A stretch of DNA of 64,000 nucleotides from SFFI01 sp964398655 (GTDB taxonomy: Bacteria > Bacillota > Clostridia > Saccharofermentanales > DTU023): NCBI GenBank assembly GCA_964398655.1, contig CAYNNG010000005.1, positions 1 through 64,000 on the forward strand, read 5' to 3'. The translations under genes were made by a program, and so were the position numbers. This document shows, piece by piece, positions 52,767 through 61,975 of the stretch. Positions within the stretch are counted from its first letter, which is position 1; the number at the start of each line of letters is the position of its first letter. The notes under the pieces were generated by a model that saw nothing but the letters and a program-made list of their open reading frames with translations, had not been told where the DNA came from and ran no database searches.

Positions 52767-54248
52767 ATGAATACTACTCCCCATCCCAAATCCAGTCTTA
52801 GCGAACGTAATGTTTCTATGCTGACAGACTTCTATGAGCTGACCATGTCCAATGGCTATCTGGAATTGGGTCTGGAAGACCAGATTGTCATCTTTGACCT
52901 CTTTTTCCGTTCTATTCCGGAAAATGGGGGCTACGCCATCATGGCGGGCCTTGAACAAGCCATTGATTACCTGGCTAACTTGAACTTTAGTCCAGAAGAC
53001 ATTGCCTATTTAAGGTCTCTCGATACCTTCTCTGATGAGTTCCTAGACTATTTGGCTAATTTTAAATTTTCCTGCGATGTCTGGGCCTTTGAAGAGGGTA
53101 TGCCCATTTTCCCCCGTGAGCCCATCGTAAAAGTTAGAGGGCCTCTGCCTCAAGCCCAGATGGTAGAGACGATGCTGCTCTTAACTATCAATCACCAATC
53201 CTTAATTGCTACAAAATCAACCAGAATTGTGCGGGCCGCTCAGGGACGCCCTGTGATGGAATTTGGCGCCCGCCGAGCCCAAGGCTATGATGCCTCGGTC
53301 ATGGGAGCCCGAGCAGCCTATATTGGCGGCGTGGCTGGTACCTCCTGCACTTTAGCCAGCCAGCAATTTGGCATTTTACCCTTAGGCACCATGGCCCACT
53401 CCTGGGTCCAATGCTTCCCCACAGAGTACGAAGCCTTTAAGGCTTATGCCCTTAACTATCCAGATAACTGCCAACTCTTAGTTGACACATATAACACCCT
53501 ACATTCCGGTATGCCCAACGCTATCCGGATTGCCAAGGAAGTTTTAGAGCCTATGGGCAAGAGACTCCGGGCCATTCGCATTGATTCGGGCGACCTCACA
53601 TACCTGAGTATGGAAGCACGTAAGATGCTGGATGCCAATGGGCTTGAAGACTGTGGCATTACGCTTTCCAACTCTATGGATGAGTACACAATTCAAGAAA
53701 TCCTGCGCCAGGGGGCGGAAGTAAATTCCTTTGGGGTGGGGGAGCGGCTCATTACCTCAAAATCTGAGCCTGTGTTTGGCGGCGTATACAAACTCTCTGC
53801 GGTCTACCATGACGGCAAACCCGTACCCCGCATGAAGTTTTCCGATAATCCAGAAAAAATCACCAATCCCGGCAGCAAAGAAGTGTGGCGCTTTTACGAT
53901 AAGGACACCGGTTTCGCTCAAGCCGACCTTATTACGCTGGAAGGGGAGGAGATTGACCAAAATCAGCCTTATACGATTTTTGATCCTCTGCATACCTGGA
54001 AAAAGAAGACCCTGACCAACTTTAAAGCCGTTAAGATGCTCAAACCCATCTTCGTTAAAGGTGAATGCGTATATGAGGGCAGCAGCCTAGAAGCCGCAAG
54101 GCAGCGCTGCCAAGATGAGCTAGGCAGACTGTGGGATTCCATCCGCCGCTTTGAAAACCCTCAAATTTATTATGTTGACCTCTCCTACGACCTGTGGGAG
54201 CTCAAGGAGAAGATGCTGGCCGACCAGGCTGGCTCTGCTCACCAATAA
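52767..54248 (+). CDS. pncB: Nicotinate phosphoribosyltransferase
   Basis: First step of NAD salvage from nicotinate; 493 aa, the long Gram-positive type. NVSMLTDFYELTMSNGYLE at the N-terminus, GTMAHSWVQCFPTEYEAF with the phosphorylatable histidine region, and AIRIDSGDLTYLS, the phosphate-binding part. No strong ribosome binding site precedes ATG 52767. Ends before a strong terminator. Confidence 0.94.
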   Translation: MNTTPHPKSSLSERNVSMLTDFYELTMSNGYLELGLEDQIVIFDLFFRSIPENGGYAIMAGLEQAIDYLANLNFSPEDIAYLRSLDTFSDEFLDYLANFKFSCDVWAFEEGMPIFPREPIVKVRGPLPQAQMVETMLLLTINHQSLIATKSTRIVRAAQGRPVMEFGARRAQGYDASVMGARAAYIGGVAGTSCTLASQQFGILPLGTMAHSWVQCFPTEYEAFKAYALNYPDNCQLLVDTYNTLHSGMPNAIRIAKEVLEPMGKRLRAIRIDSGDLTYLSMEARKMLDANGLEDCGITLSNSMDEYTIQEILRQGAEVNSFGVGERLITSKSEPVFGGVYKLSAVYHDGKPVPRMKFSDNPEKITNPGSKEVWRFYDKDTGFAQADLITLEGEEIDQNQPYTIFDPLHTWKKKTLTNFKAVKMLKPIFVKGECVYEGSSLEAARQRCQDELGRLWDSIRRFENPQIYYVDLSYDLWELKEKMLADQAGSAHQ

Positions 54249-54271
54249 AATTAATCAGTAATACATCGTGA

Positions 54272-54308
54272 AAGGGCGTCTCAAAGCCTTCGGATTTGAG
54301 ACGCCCTT
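54272..54308 (+). terminator. pncB terminator
   Basis: A 14-bp perfect stem AAGGGCGTCTCAAA / TTTGAGACGCCCTT with a CTTCGG loop, followed by GCTTATTTCA. The stretch from here to 54555 is AT-rich and shows no gene. Confidence 0.8.
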
Positions 54309-54555
54309 GCTTATTTCACTACCTTAAGCGCTTATTGTGCTGATAGATAAGCAGCAAGCTGAGTTGCTGGCAAACTATTGTAGAACTTCACCAAATTTCA
54401 CTATATATTCATTTTTCTCATAAATTATTAAGAGCTAAAATAGATCATATTAACCGGCATCCTATATTAAGATGAACTAATTAATGCGAAAAAGCTTATT
54501 ACCAGTCAAATGGCCAAAATACAGAAACAGAATAGCTAAAAAGCAGTGAACTTGA

Positions 54556-54585
54556 TTGACAATAACTTTGACCGTAGGGTAATAT
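54556..54585 (+). promoter_or_regulatory. Promoter before the first DUF3798-like gene, with UTR hairpin
   Basis: TTGACA (54556-54561), 18 bases, TAATAT (54580-54585). The transcript would begin near 54592 with a leader of about 70 nt that can fold as CTTCGC/GCGAAG (54602-54607 with 54634-54639) around an inner GCAC/GTGC hairpin. Such a 5' hairpin may stabilise the mRNA. Confidence 0.65.
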
Positions 54586-54662
54586 TAGAGAAACTTTGTA
54601 TCTTCGCTCTGCACCATAAAAGTGCATAAACATGCGAAGTGCGAAAAGTATGGAGGTAAATT

Positions 54663-56111
54663 ATGAAGAAGACAATCAGCCTGCTGCTGGCTCTGGTCCT
54701 GCTACTAGGTGTTTTCGCAGCCCCAACGGTTATGTATGCCGAAGAAGCTGAAAATGCCGAGACTGAAGAAAATGCNNNNNNNNNNNNNNNNNNNNNNNNN
54801 NNNNNNNNNNNNNNNNNNNNNNNNNNNNNNNNNNNNNNNNNNNNNNNNNNNNNNNNNNNNNNNNNNNNNNNNNNNGACGTTCCCGACTGGGATGGTACCG
54901 AAGCGGAATTCCATATCGGTTTGGTTACTGGTACCGTTTCTCAGAGTGAAGATGACCTGCGCGGCGCCGAAGAATTGATCCGCCGTTATGGTGATAGTAA
55001 AGCAGGCGGTATGATTACCCACCTGACCTACCCCGACAACTTTATGTCCGAGCAGGAAACCACTATCTCTCAAATTGTTGGCCTAGCGGATGACCCTCTA
55101 ATGAAAGTTATCGTAGTTAACCAATCTGTTCCTGGTACCGCTGCTGCTTTCAACCAAATCCGTGAATTCCGTGACGATATCCTGCTGCTGGCTGGTGAGT
55201 CTCATGAAGATCCCACGGTCATCACTCCTGCTGCTGACTACTGTGTATCTGTAGATAAGGTTGGTCAAGGTTACCTCATGCCCTATGCGGCTAAAGAATT
55301 GGGTGCCAAGACTTTTGTTCACGTATCCTTCCCCCGTCACTTAAGCCAAGAAATCATGGCCCAGCGTCATGCTATTCTGGCTGCGGCCTGTGAAGAACTG
55401 GGCATTGAATTCGCTGACGAAACTGCACCTGACCCCATGTCCGATATCGGTATTCCTGGCGCTCAGCAGTTCATCCTTGAACATATGAATGCTTGGGTGG
55501 ATAAATATGGTAAGGACACTGCCTTCTTCTGCACCAACGACGCAGAAACCGAGCCTATGCTGAAAAAAGTTGCGGAACTGGGCGCCTTCTTTATTGAAGC
55601 CGACCTTCCCAGCCCCCTCATGGGTTATCCTGGCGCCTTTGGCATCGAGCTCAAAGACGTAGCAGGTGACTGGCCGGCTATCTTACAAAAGGTTGAAGAA
55701 TCTGTTGTAGAAGCGGGCGGCGGTGAACATATGGGTACCTGGGCCTACTCCTTCGGCTTTACCTGCACTGCTGGCTTGGGCGAGTTTGGTAAGCGGGTAG
55801 TAGAAGGCAAATATGAAAAGGATCCTGAAACTGAGACCTTCAAACCGGAAGATGTTCTAGCCTGCTTTGAAGAGTACACCCCAGGCTGTAAGTGGACTGG
55901 CGGCTACTTTATGAACACCACAGGCGAAGAGCCCGAGCCCTGGCAAAACTTCTACCTGGTATCCCAAGACCTCTATGTCTTTGACAAGGGTTTCTTAGGT
56001 CTCGATAAAGTAGAGGTACCGCAGAAGTATCGTGAATTAGCCTATGAGGTTAAGACTCAAGAAGAACTGGAAGCCGAAGCTGAAGCTCAGTCAGAAGCTG
56101 AAGGCAATTAG
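54663..56111 (+). CDS. Secreted DUF3798-like binding protein, copy 1 (contains assembly gap)
   Basis: Nominally 482 aa, but 34 codons fall in a run of N, so true length is unknown. A Sec signal peptide (residues 1-26, likely cut after VMYA) is followed by an acidic linker and a periplasmic-binding-like domain starting at about residue 71 with VPDWDGTEAEFHIGLVTGTVSQ. Further marks are HLTYPDNFMSEQE, FFCTNDAETEPML and a Glu/Ala-rich tail. The pattern agrees with DUF3798. No lipobox cysteine is present. It is almost identical to the next gene. An ABC ATPase and two permeases downstream suggest a solute-binding role. TGGAGGT precedes the ATG. Confidence 0.78.
   Translation: MKKTISLLLALVLLLGVFAAPTVMYAEEAENAETEENXXXXXXXXXXXXXXXXXXXXXXXXXXXXXXXXXXDVPDWDGTEAEFHIGLVTGTVSQSEDDLRGAEELIRRYGDSKAGGMITHLTYPDNFMSEQETTISQIVGLADDPLMKVIVVNQSVPGTAAAFNQIREFRDDILLLAGESHEDPTVITPAADYCVSVDKVGQGYLMPYAAKELGAKTFVHVSFPRHLSQEIMAQRHAILAAACEELGIEFADETAPDPMSDIGIPGAQQFILEHMNAWVDKYGKDTAFFCTNDAETEPMLKKVAELGAFFIEADLPSPLMGYPGAFGIELKDVAGDWPAILQKVEESVVEAGGGEHMGTWAYSFGFTCTAGLGEFGKRVVEGKYEKDPETETFKPEDVLACFEEYTPGCKWTGGYFMNTTGEEPEPWQNFYLVSQDLYVFDKGFLGLDKVEVPQKYRELAYEVKTQEELEAEAEAQSEAEGN
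54776..54875. other. Assembly gap (100 N)
   Basis: Exactly 100 N inside the acidic linker of copy 1. The round number is a placeholder, so real size is unknown. Low-complexity Glu/Ala codons and the near-identical second copy nearby may have caused the break. Confidence 0.98.
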
Positions 56112-56167
56112 TCTCGTCTTCATGTTATAAGTCCTCTATATACTTTTTATTGTTAATCAATAATTAG

Positions 56168-56206
56168 TTAAAAAGCCCTGTGCCGCGTTGACGCAGGGCT
56201 TTTTAA
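56168..56206 (+). terminator. Terminator between the two DUF3798-like genes
   Basis: TTAAAAAGCCCTG / CAGGGCTTTTTAA, a 13-bp perfect stem with T-run in its 3' arm, 57 bases after copy 1. Confidence 0.88.
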
Positions 56207-56262
56207 GATAAAAACTATACTAATCACAAAAGGTCTGCGACAATTTATGAATTTTTGGATAT

Positions 56263-56291
56263 TTGACACTAGTATGCGAGAGGAATAGAAT
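56263..56291 (+). promoter_or_regulatory. Promoter of the second DUF3798-like gene
   Basis: TTGACA (56263-56268), 17 bases, TAGAAT (56286-56291), close to the sigma-A consensus, 80 bases before the ATG. Confidence 0.7.
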
Positions 56292-56371
56292 TTGGTCTGC
56301 ACTGCTGAAGATTATCTGCTAAGCATTTTGAGGAGATAATTACTCAGCCAAATGAATTTCAGGAGGAAGAA

Positions 56372-57736
56372 ATGAAAAAGTTTTTCAGTCTGTTGCTCGC
56401 ACTAGTCATGATGTTGAGCATCCTCGCTGCCCCTGTATTTGTTAAAGCAGAGGAAGCCAAAGACGCTGAAGCAGCTGATGAAGCTGCGGAAGAAGAGATG
56501 GCAGAAGAGGTCCCAGATTGGGACGGTACAGAAGCCGAGTTCCATATTGGCGTAGTTACTGGTACTGTTTCTCAAACTGAAGATGACCTGCGTGGCGCGG
56601 AAGAGCTGATCCGCCGTTATGGCGACAGCAAAGATGGTGGTATGATTACCCACCTGACCTACCCCGACAACTTCATGTCTGAGCAAGAGACTACTATCTC
56701 TCAAATCGTGGGACTCGCTGATGACCCCATGATGAAGGTTATTGTAGTTAACCAAGGCGTTCCTGGTACTGCTGCAGCCTTTAACCAAATTCGTGAATTC
56801 CGTGATGACATTATTCTCTTAGTTGGTGATTCTCACGAAGACCCAACCGTTATCACTCCTGCCGCAGATTTCTGCGTATCTGTTGATAAAGTTGGCCAAG
56901 GCTACCTCATGCCTTACGCCGCTAAGGAAATGGGCGCTAAGACCTTTGTCCACGTTTCCTTCCCTCGTCACTTAAGTGAAGAAATCATGGCTCAGCGTCA
57001 TGCCGTCTTAGCTGCTGCCTGCGAAGAACTCGGCCTGACCTTTGCTGATGAAACCGCACCTGACCCCATGTCCGATATCGGCATCCCTGGCGCCCAGCAA
57101 TTTATCCTTGAACACATGGACGCTTGGGTAGAAAAATACGGTAAAGACACCGCTTTCTTCTGCACCAACGATGCGGAAACCGAACCTATGCTGAAGAAGA
57201 TTGCTGCTCTTGGCGCTCTCTTTATCGAAGCCGACCTGCCCAGCCCCCTCATGGGTTATCCTGGCGCCTTTGGTATCGAGCTCAAAGATGTTGCCGGCGA
57301 CTGGCCTGCCATCTTGAAGAGAGTTGAAGAAGCTGTAGTTAAAGCTGGCGGCGGCGAACGCATGGGCACTTGGGCTTACTCTTACGGCTTCACCTCCACC
57401 GCAGGTTTAGGTGAATTCGGTAAGCGCGTAGTCGAAGGCAAGTATGAAAAAGACGAAGAAACCGGCTATTACAAGCCCGAAGACGTCGTCGAATCCTTCG
57501 AAGTTTACACTCCTGGTACCAGCTGGACCGGCGGCTACTTTATGAATGTAGGCGGCGAAAAAGCTGAGCCTTGGCAGAACTACTACCTGGTATCCCAGGA
57601 TCTGTATGTCTTTGGTAAGGGCTTCATGGGCCTCGATAAGGTAGAAGTACCTGAGAAGTATCGTGAACTCTCTTATGAGCTGAAGACTCAAGAAGAACTG
57701 GAAGCTGAAGCTGAATCTGAAGCCGAAGGCAACTAG
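56372..57736 (+). CDS. Secreted DUF3798-like binding protein, copy 2
   Basis: Protein of 454 aa, clearly a duplicate of copy 1: from VPDWDGTEAEFHIG to the tail only scattered residues differ. Signal peptide (1-26, cut after VKA), acidic linker (about 27-48) and binding-protein-like domain (about 49-430), then a Glu/Ala-rich end. No cysteine follows the signal peptide, so no lipid anchor. It has its own promoter and AGGAGGAAG ribosome binding site and lies nearest to the ABC genes. Family known only as a domain of unknown function; solute binding is inferred from fold-like features and neighbours. Confidence 0.8.
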   Translation: MKKFFSLLLALVMMLSILAAPVFVKAEEAKDAEAADEAAEEEMAEEVPDWDGTEAEFHIGVVTGTVSQTEDDLRGAEELIRRYGDSKDGGMITHLTYPDNFMSEQETTISQIVGLADDPMMKVIVVNQGVPGTAAAFNQIREFRDDIILLVGDSHEDPTVITPAADFCVSVDKVGQGYLMPYAAKEMGAKTFVHVSFPRHLSEEIMAQRHAVLAAACEELGLTFADETAPDPMSDIGIPGAQQFILEHMDAWVEKYGKDTAFFCTNDAETEPMLKKIAALGALFIEADLPSPLMGYPGAFGIELKDVAGDWPAILKRVEEAVVKAGGGERMGTWAYSYGFTSTAGLGEFGKRVVEGKYEKDEETGYYKPEDVVESFEVYTPGTSWTGGYFMNVGGEKAEPWQNYYLVSQDLYVFGKGFMGLDKVEVPEKYRELSYELKTQEELEAEAESEAEGN

Positions 57737-57790
57737 TTTAACCGTCTGTTAATGGCCTAGCGCAGAGCTAGGTTAATACTTGAGTAAGTT

Positions 57791-57835
57791 AGGCGGGAGA
57801 TATCTTATCCTTGATGGGATACTCCCGCCTTATTT
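57791..57835 (+). terminator. Attenuator-type hairpin before the ABC ATPase
   Basis: AGGCGGGAG / CTCCCGCCT (9-bp stem, 57791-57799 with 57822-57830) plus inner TATCC/GGATA, then TATTTAA. It lies between the abundant binding-protein gene and the transporter genes and probably reduces read-through. A smaller hairpin, CCTAGC/GCTAGG, is at 57756-57772. Confidence 0.75.
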
Positions 57836-57861
57836 AAATAAACGTATAGAAAGAGGTGCTT

Positions 57862-59457
57862 ATGGCCTTGCTTGAAGCACGAAATGTTGGCAAGGATTTT
57901 AGCGGCAATGTCGTATTAAAAGATATTTCTTTCTCTCTGGAAGCCGGTAAGGTGTTGGGTCTGTGCGGCGAAAATGGCGCAGGTAAATCTACCCTGATGA
58001 ACATCATCTTCGGTATGCCAGTCATCCAGGAAACGGGTGGCTATGAGGGAGAAATTCTCATAGACGGCAAGGTCGTAAAATTTCAAAATACGTCAGATGC
58101 TCTGGAAGCAGGTATAGGGATGGTTCACCAAGAGTTCTCCTTGATTCCCGGCTTTACGGCAGCAGAAAACGTAATGATTAACCGTGAACCGACCAAACCC
58201 AATGTTATTTCTAAGATCACCCGGCAGAAGAAATTGAATTACGTGGATACACCTGCTATGCATGAGAGTGCCCAGGATTCCCTTGATAAGCTGGAGATTG
58301 AATTGGACTCTCATACCTTGGTAGGGGAGCTACCCGTAGGTTACAAGCAATTTTTGGAAATTGCCCGTGAAATAAATAAAGAAAACGTCAAACTCTTGAT
58401 TCTGGATGAGCCTACCGCCGTCTTAACCGAGTCAGAAGCTGAACTCTTGCTGACAGCAATGCGCAAGCTATCAGCTGAAGGTATCAGCGTTATCTTTATT
58501 TCTCACCGCCTGCGTGAGGTTATGGAAGTTTGTGACCAGGTTGTGGTTATGCGCGACGGCCTCATTGTGGCAGACGCAGCCAAGGAAGATATTACGATCC
58601 CCGAGATCGCGAACTTAATGACCGGCCGTAGCGTCGATATGGAGGCCCAGAGTGGTCAAGAGGTAGAGGAATACAGGCCAGAAGGGGACGTGATCTTAGA
58701 GATCAAAGACCTCTTTGTGGATATGCCTGGTGAAGCGGTAGACGGTGTAAACCTAACCGTACACGAGGGTGAGATTTTCGGTATTGCGGGCCTGGCTGGC
58801 CAAGGCAAACTGGGTATTCCCAACGGCATTATGGGGATTTATCCTACCCTGGGGAAAATTATTTTCCAAGGACAAGAAGTACCACTAAACAGTCCCAAGG
58901 CGGCTCAAGAAATGGGCATTGCCTTTGTCTCCGAAGACCGCAGAGGTGTGGGCCTGCTCTTAGATGAACCGATTTCTTGGAATATTTGTTTTAACGCCAT
59001 GCAGATCCAGGAGGTGGGTCTTAAGAAGGTCTTATTCTTTAAGTTGCGTGACGAGAAGAAGATGGCTGAAATTGCCGAAAAGTACATTGATGAGCTTAAA
59101 ATTAAATGTACTGGTCCAGATCAGCTGGTCCGGAACCTTTCCGGTGGTAACCAGCAAAAAATCTGCCTGGCCAAGGCTTTCTGCATGCAGCCAAAGCTCC
59201 TTTTAGTCTCGGAACCCACCCGCGGCATTGATGTAGGCGCCAAGGAATTAGTCTTGGAAGCCCTGAAGAAGTATAACCGCGACAATGGTACGACGATTAT
59301 TATTGTGTCCTCAGAGCTTGAGGAACTGCGTTCCATTGCTGGCCGCATTGCTGTCGTAGATGAGGGCGAAATAGCCGCCATCTTACCGGCCACGGAATCT
59401 TCTGCCAAATTTGGTCTCTTAATGTCTGGTGAAAAACTTGAGGAGAGTGCGTCATGA
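57862..59457 (+). CDS. ABC transporter ATP-binding protein, two-domain (RbsA/NupO type)
   Basis: ATPase of 531 aa. Domain 1 is complete: Walker A GENGAGKST, Walker B LLILDEPTAVL, switch region FISHRL. Domain 2 keeps LSGGNQQKICLAKAF, but its Walker A reads GLAGQGKLG and its Walker B VSEPTRGIDVGA, with Ser in place of Asp. One weakened site is common in this class. ATG 57862 is used with GAGG before it. Overlaps the first permease gene by 4 bases (ATGA). Confidence 0.92.
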   Translation: MALLEARNVGKDFSGNVVLKDISFSLEAGKVLGLCGENGAGKSTLMNIIFGMPVIQETGGYEGEILIDGKVVKFQNTSDALEAGIGMVHQEFSLIPGFTAAENVMINREPTKPNVISKITRQKKLNYVDTPAMHESAQDSLDKLEIELDSHTLVGELPVGYKQFLEIAREINKENVKLLILDEPTAVLTESEAELLLTAMRKLSAEGISVIFISHRLREVMEVCDQVVVMRDGLIVADAAKEDITIPEIANLMTGRSVDMEAQSGQEVEEYRPEGDVILEIKDLFVDMPGEAVDGVNLTVHEGEIFGIAGLAGQGKLGIPNGIMGIYPTLGKIIFQGQEVPLNSPKAAQEMGIAFVSEDRRGVGLLLDEPISWNICFNAMQIQEVGLKKVLFFKLRDEKKMAEIAEKYIDELKIKCTGPDQLVRNLSGGNQQKICLAKAFCMQPKLLLVSEPTRGIDVGAKELVLEALKKYNRDNGTTIIIVSSELEELRSIAGRIAVVDEGEIAAILPATESSAKFGLLMSGEKLEESAS

Positions 59458-60545
59458 CAAAATTAAAACATGCCGTTCAGAGCTTTGGCCGGGCCAGGAT
59501 GATCATTCTGATCTTCCTCGTAGTACTGCTCTTGATCGCCCCTGTGTTTGGCGTAAGCCGTGTGGCGTCCTTAAACGATATGCTCACTCGTTTTGCCATG
59601 AACGCTGTATTGGTCCTTTCCATGGTACCCATGATTCAATCTGGCTGCGGCTTGAACTTTGGTGTACCTCTGGGCTTAGTTTCTGGTCTTTTGGCCGAAG
59701 CGATTATTTGGGAATATAACATACCGGGAGCGAAAGGCTTCACCCTTGCCATGCTGCTTGGTGCCTTGATCGGTGCGATTATGGGTATGTTCTATGGCTT
59801 TATTCTCAACCGCATCCGCGGCGATGAGATGGTAATTGCAACTTATGTGGGCTATGCCATTATCTACTTCATGAATATGATGTGGCTGACCCTGCCCTTT
59901 AAAAACCCCTCTAGCGTGCAAGGCTATGCAGGAGAAGGTTTACGTGTCACCATCAGTTTGGACAACCACTGGATCCACGTCTTTGATGACTGGCCGGGCA
60001 AACCCGGTGAGGGCGTGGTACTGAAGATCCCTGAATTCTTGAATGGTCAATGGACTGTCCAGGACTTCAAGATTCCTGTGGGCACGCTTTTACTTTTCGC
60101 CTTCTTAGCTTTCCTGATGTGGCTTTTCTTCCGGTCTAAGACTGGTACAGCCATGACCGCTGTAGGGTCTAACCCTATCTATGCCATGGCCGGCGGCATT
60201 AACATCAAAAAGATGCGTATGTCTTCCGTGGTGATTAGTACCTCTATGGCCGCCATTGGAATGATTATTTACGGGCAAACTTATGGCTTTGCTCAGTTCT
60301 ATACGGCGCCTCAATTCTTTACCTTCCCCACGGTGGCGGCCATATTGTTAGGTGGTGCCTCCCTTAATAAAGCCAGCATAACCAACGTTATTCTTGGTAC
60401 CTTCCTCTTCCAGGGGGTATTAACCTTAACGCCGTCCGTCATTAATAGTGCCATTCAGCTTGATATGTCTGAGGTAATTCGTATGATCATCACCAACGGC
60501 TTAATCATCATTGCACTGACGAGGAAAGGAAAGAAAGATGCTTAA
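59454..60545 (+). CDS. ABC transporter permease 1 (BPD_transp_2 family)
   Basis: Membrane protein of 363 aa with about eight to ten helices and an outside loop of about 60 residues (about 145-205). SKTGTAMTAVGSNPIYAMAGGINIKKMRM is the family-type cytoplasmic loop. Starts in the ATGA overlap with the ATPase gene and its end overlaps the next permease by 8 bases. Two different permeases suggest a heterodimeric channel, as in nucleoside-type importers. Confidence 0.9.
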   Translation: MTKLKHAVQSFGRARMIILIFLVVLLLIAPVFGVSRVASLNDMLTRFAMNAVLVLSMVPMIQSGCGLNFGVPLGLVSGLLAEAIIWEYNIPGAKGFTLAMLLGALIGAIMGMFYGFILNRIRGDEMVIATYVGYAIIYFMNMMWLTLPFKNPSSVQGYAGEGLRVTISLDNHWIHVFDDWPGKPGEGVVLKIPEFLNGQWTVQDFKIPVGTLLLFAFLAFLMWLFFRSKTGTAMTAVGSNPIYAMAGGINIKKMRMSSVVISTSMAAIGMIIYGQTYGFAQFYTAPQFFTFPTVAAILLGGASLNKASITNVILGTFLFQGVLTLTPSVINSAIQLDMSEVIRMIITNGLIIIALTRKGKKDA

Positions 60546-61689
60546 GAAGAAAACTGATTGGAGAAGTACCTTGCGCCAGGCCATGGTGCCGTTGCTTTTC
60601 ATCATAATTATTGCCCTGGCTATCCCTCTTTCCGGCTTCTCTTCAGCCCACTTAATTGGGGAGATTCTCGCAAGATTCGCTCGGGATACCTTCCTGGCCG
60701 TTTCTCTGATTATCCCTATCCTGGCTGGTATGGGTATTAACTTTGCTATTTCCCTGGGCGCTATGGCAGCACAAATTGGGATTATCATCTCGCAAAACTT
60801 TTTTGTAGGTGGAATTCCTGGCATGCTGCTTTCAGCCTTAATCGGCTTACCAATTGCCATCCTCTTAGGCTGGTTTGCCGGTTCGGTGATGAATAAGGCC
60901 AAAGGCCGGGAAATGATCAGCTCCATGATTTTGGCTTTCTTGATTTCTGGTATCTATCAGTTCATAGTGCTTTACATCATGGGTGGTTTGATTCCTATTC
61001 AAAACAAGGACATCCTCTTGTCCCGCGGCTATGGTATTAAAAACTCCATTCCTCTGGAAATTAAGGGTGCCTTGGATAACCTGTGGAACATTAAAATTAA
61101 GATCCCTGGCATTATGCGTCCGCTGAATTTCCCCATTGCGACTTATATCGTAATTGCCCTGGTCTGCGTGTTTGTGGTCTGGTTTAAGAAGACTAAACTT
61201 GGTCATGATATGAAGGCCGTTGGCCAAAGCCAAAGGGTTGCGGACAGTGCAGGTATGAAGGTAGATAAGATCCGTCTGCAGTCCATTATTATTTCTACGG
61301 TAATGGCTATGCTGGGTCAGCTCATCTATCTGCAGAATATTGGTACCATGAATACCTATAACGGTACAGACCAAACCTCGCTCTTTGCGGCTGCTGCCCT
61401 CTTAATCGGCGGTGCTTCGGTAGCCTCGGCTACTATTCCTAACGCCTTAATCGGGGTTATCCTCTTCCACTTGATGTTTATCGTCATGCCTAACGCGGGT
61501 AAGAACCTCACGGGCAACCCGGCTATTGGTGAGTATTTCCGTTCCTTTATTTCTTACGGTGTAGTTGCCTTGGCCCTGGTTATGCACGCTTACTCTAGAA
61601 AGAAGGCTGCGGAAGATGAGCGTAAAGCGCTTCACCATCAAAAGGCTAAAGATAAGCTGGCAGATGGCAGCGCTGAAGCCAAGGCCTAG
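60538..61689 (+). CDS. ABC transporter permease 2 (BPD_transp_2 family)
   Basis: Membrane protein of 383 aa, same family as permease 1 but divergent. Cytoplasmic loop KLGHDMKAVGQSQRVADSAGMKVDKIRL; charged Lys/Glu/Ala-rich C-terminal tail of about 30 residues. Translational overlap with permease 1 implies coupled synthesis. Followed by a hairpin; no enzyme or regulator belongs to the locus. Confidence 0.9.
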   Translation: MLKKKTDWRSTLRQAMVPLLFIIIIALAIPLSGFSSAHLIGEILARFARDTFLAVSLIIPILAGMGINFAISLGAMAAQIGIIISQNFFVGGIPGMLLSALIGLPIAILLGWFAGSVMNKAKGREMISSMILAFLISGIYQFIVLYIMGGLIPIQNKDILLSRGYGIKNSIPLEIKGALDNLWNIKIKIPGIMRPLNFPIATYIVIALVCVFVVWFKKTKLGHDMKAVGQSQRVADSAGMKVDKIRLQSIIISTVMAMLGQLIYLQNIGTMNTYNGTDQTSLFAAAALLIGGASVASATIPNALIGVILFHLMFIVMPNAGKNLTGNPAIGEYFRSFISYGVVALALVMHAYSRKKAAEDERKALHHQKAKDKLADGSAEAKA

Positions 61690-61729
61690 GTCCTGCGGAT
61701 CTGCAGACTTAATCGGCTAAGATACGAAA

Positions 61730-61765
61730 AACTTCCCTGCTCACTAGCCAGTGGGCAGGGAAGTT
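61730..61765 (+). terminator. Terminator of the second ABC operon
   Basis: AACTTCCCTGC-TCACT / AGTGG-GCAGGGAAGTT, about 15 bp with one wobble, followed by GCATTT. The remaining bases to 61975 hold no gene; TATACT at 61925 could be a -10. Confidence 0.7.
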
Positions 61766-61975
61766 GCATTTAAGGGACAAGTATAAATTAGGAGAGGTCT
61801 AGATCGATTTGTGGAAGGTAAGACGTTTTAAGATATATTAAGCCTCTAACTTTCGTTCATTCTCGGCGATTTTGAGCAGCCGGTACAGCCGTGGCTAGAT
61901 TTGACGTTAACTTAAACAATGTTATATACTGAAATTAGTACAAACCTATGCAGATGATAAATATGGTGTAACAGT

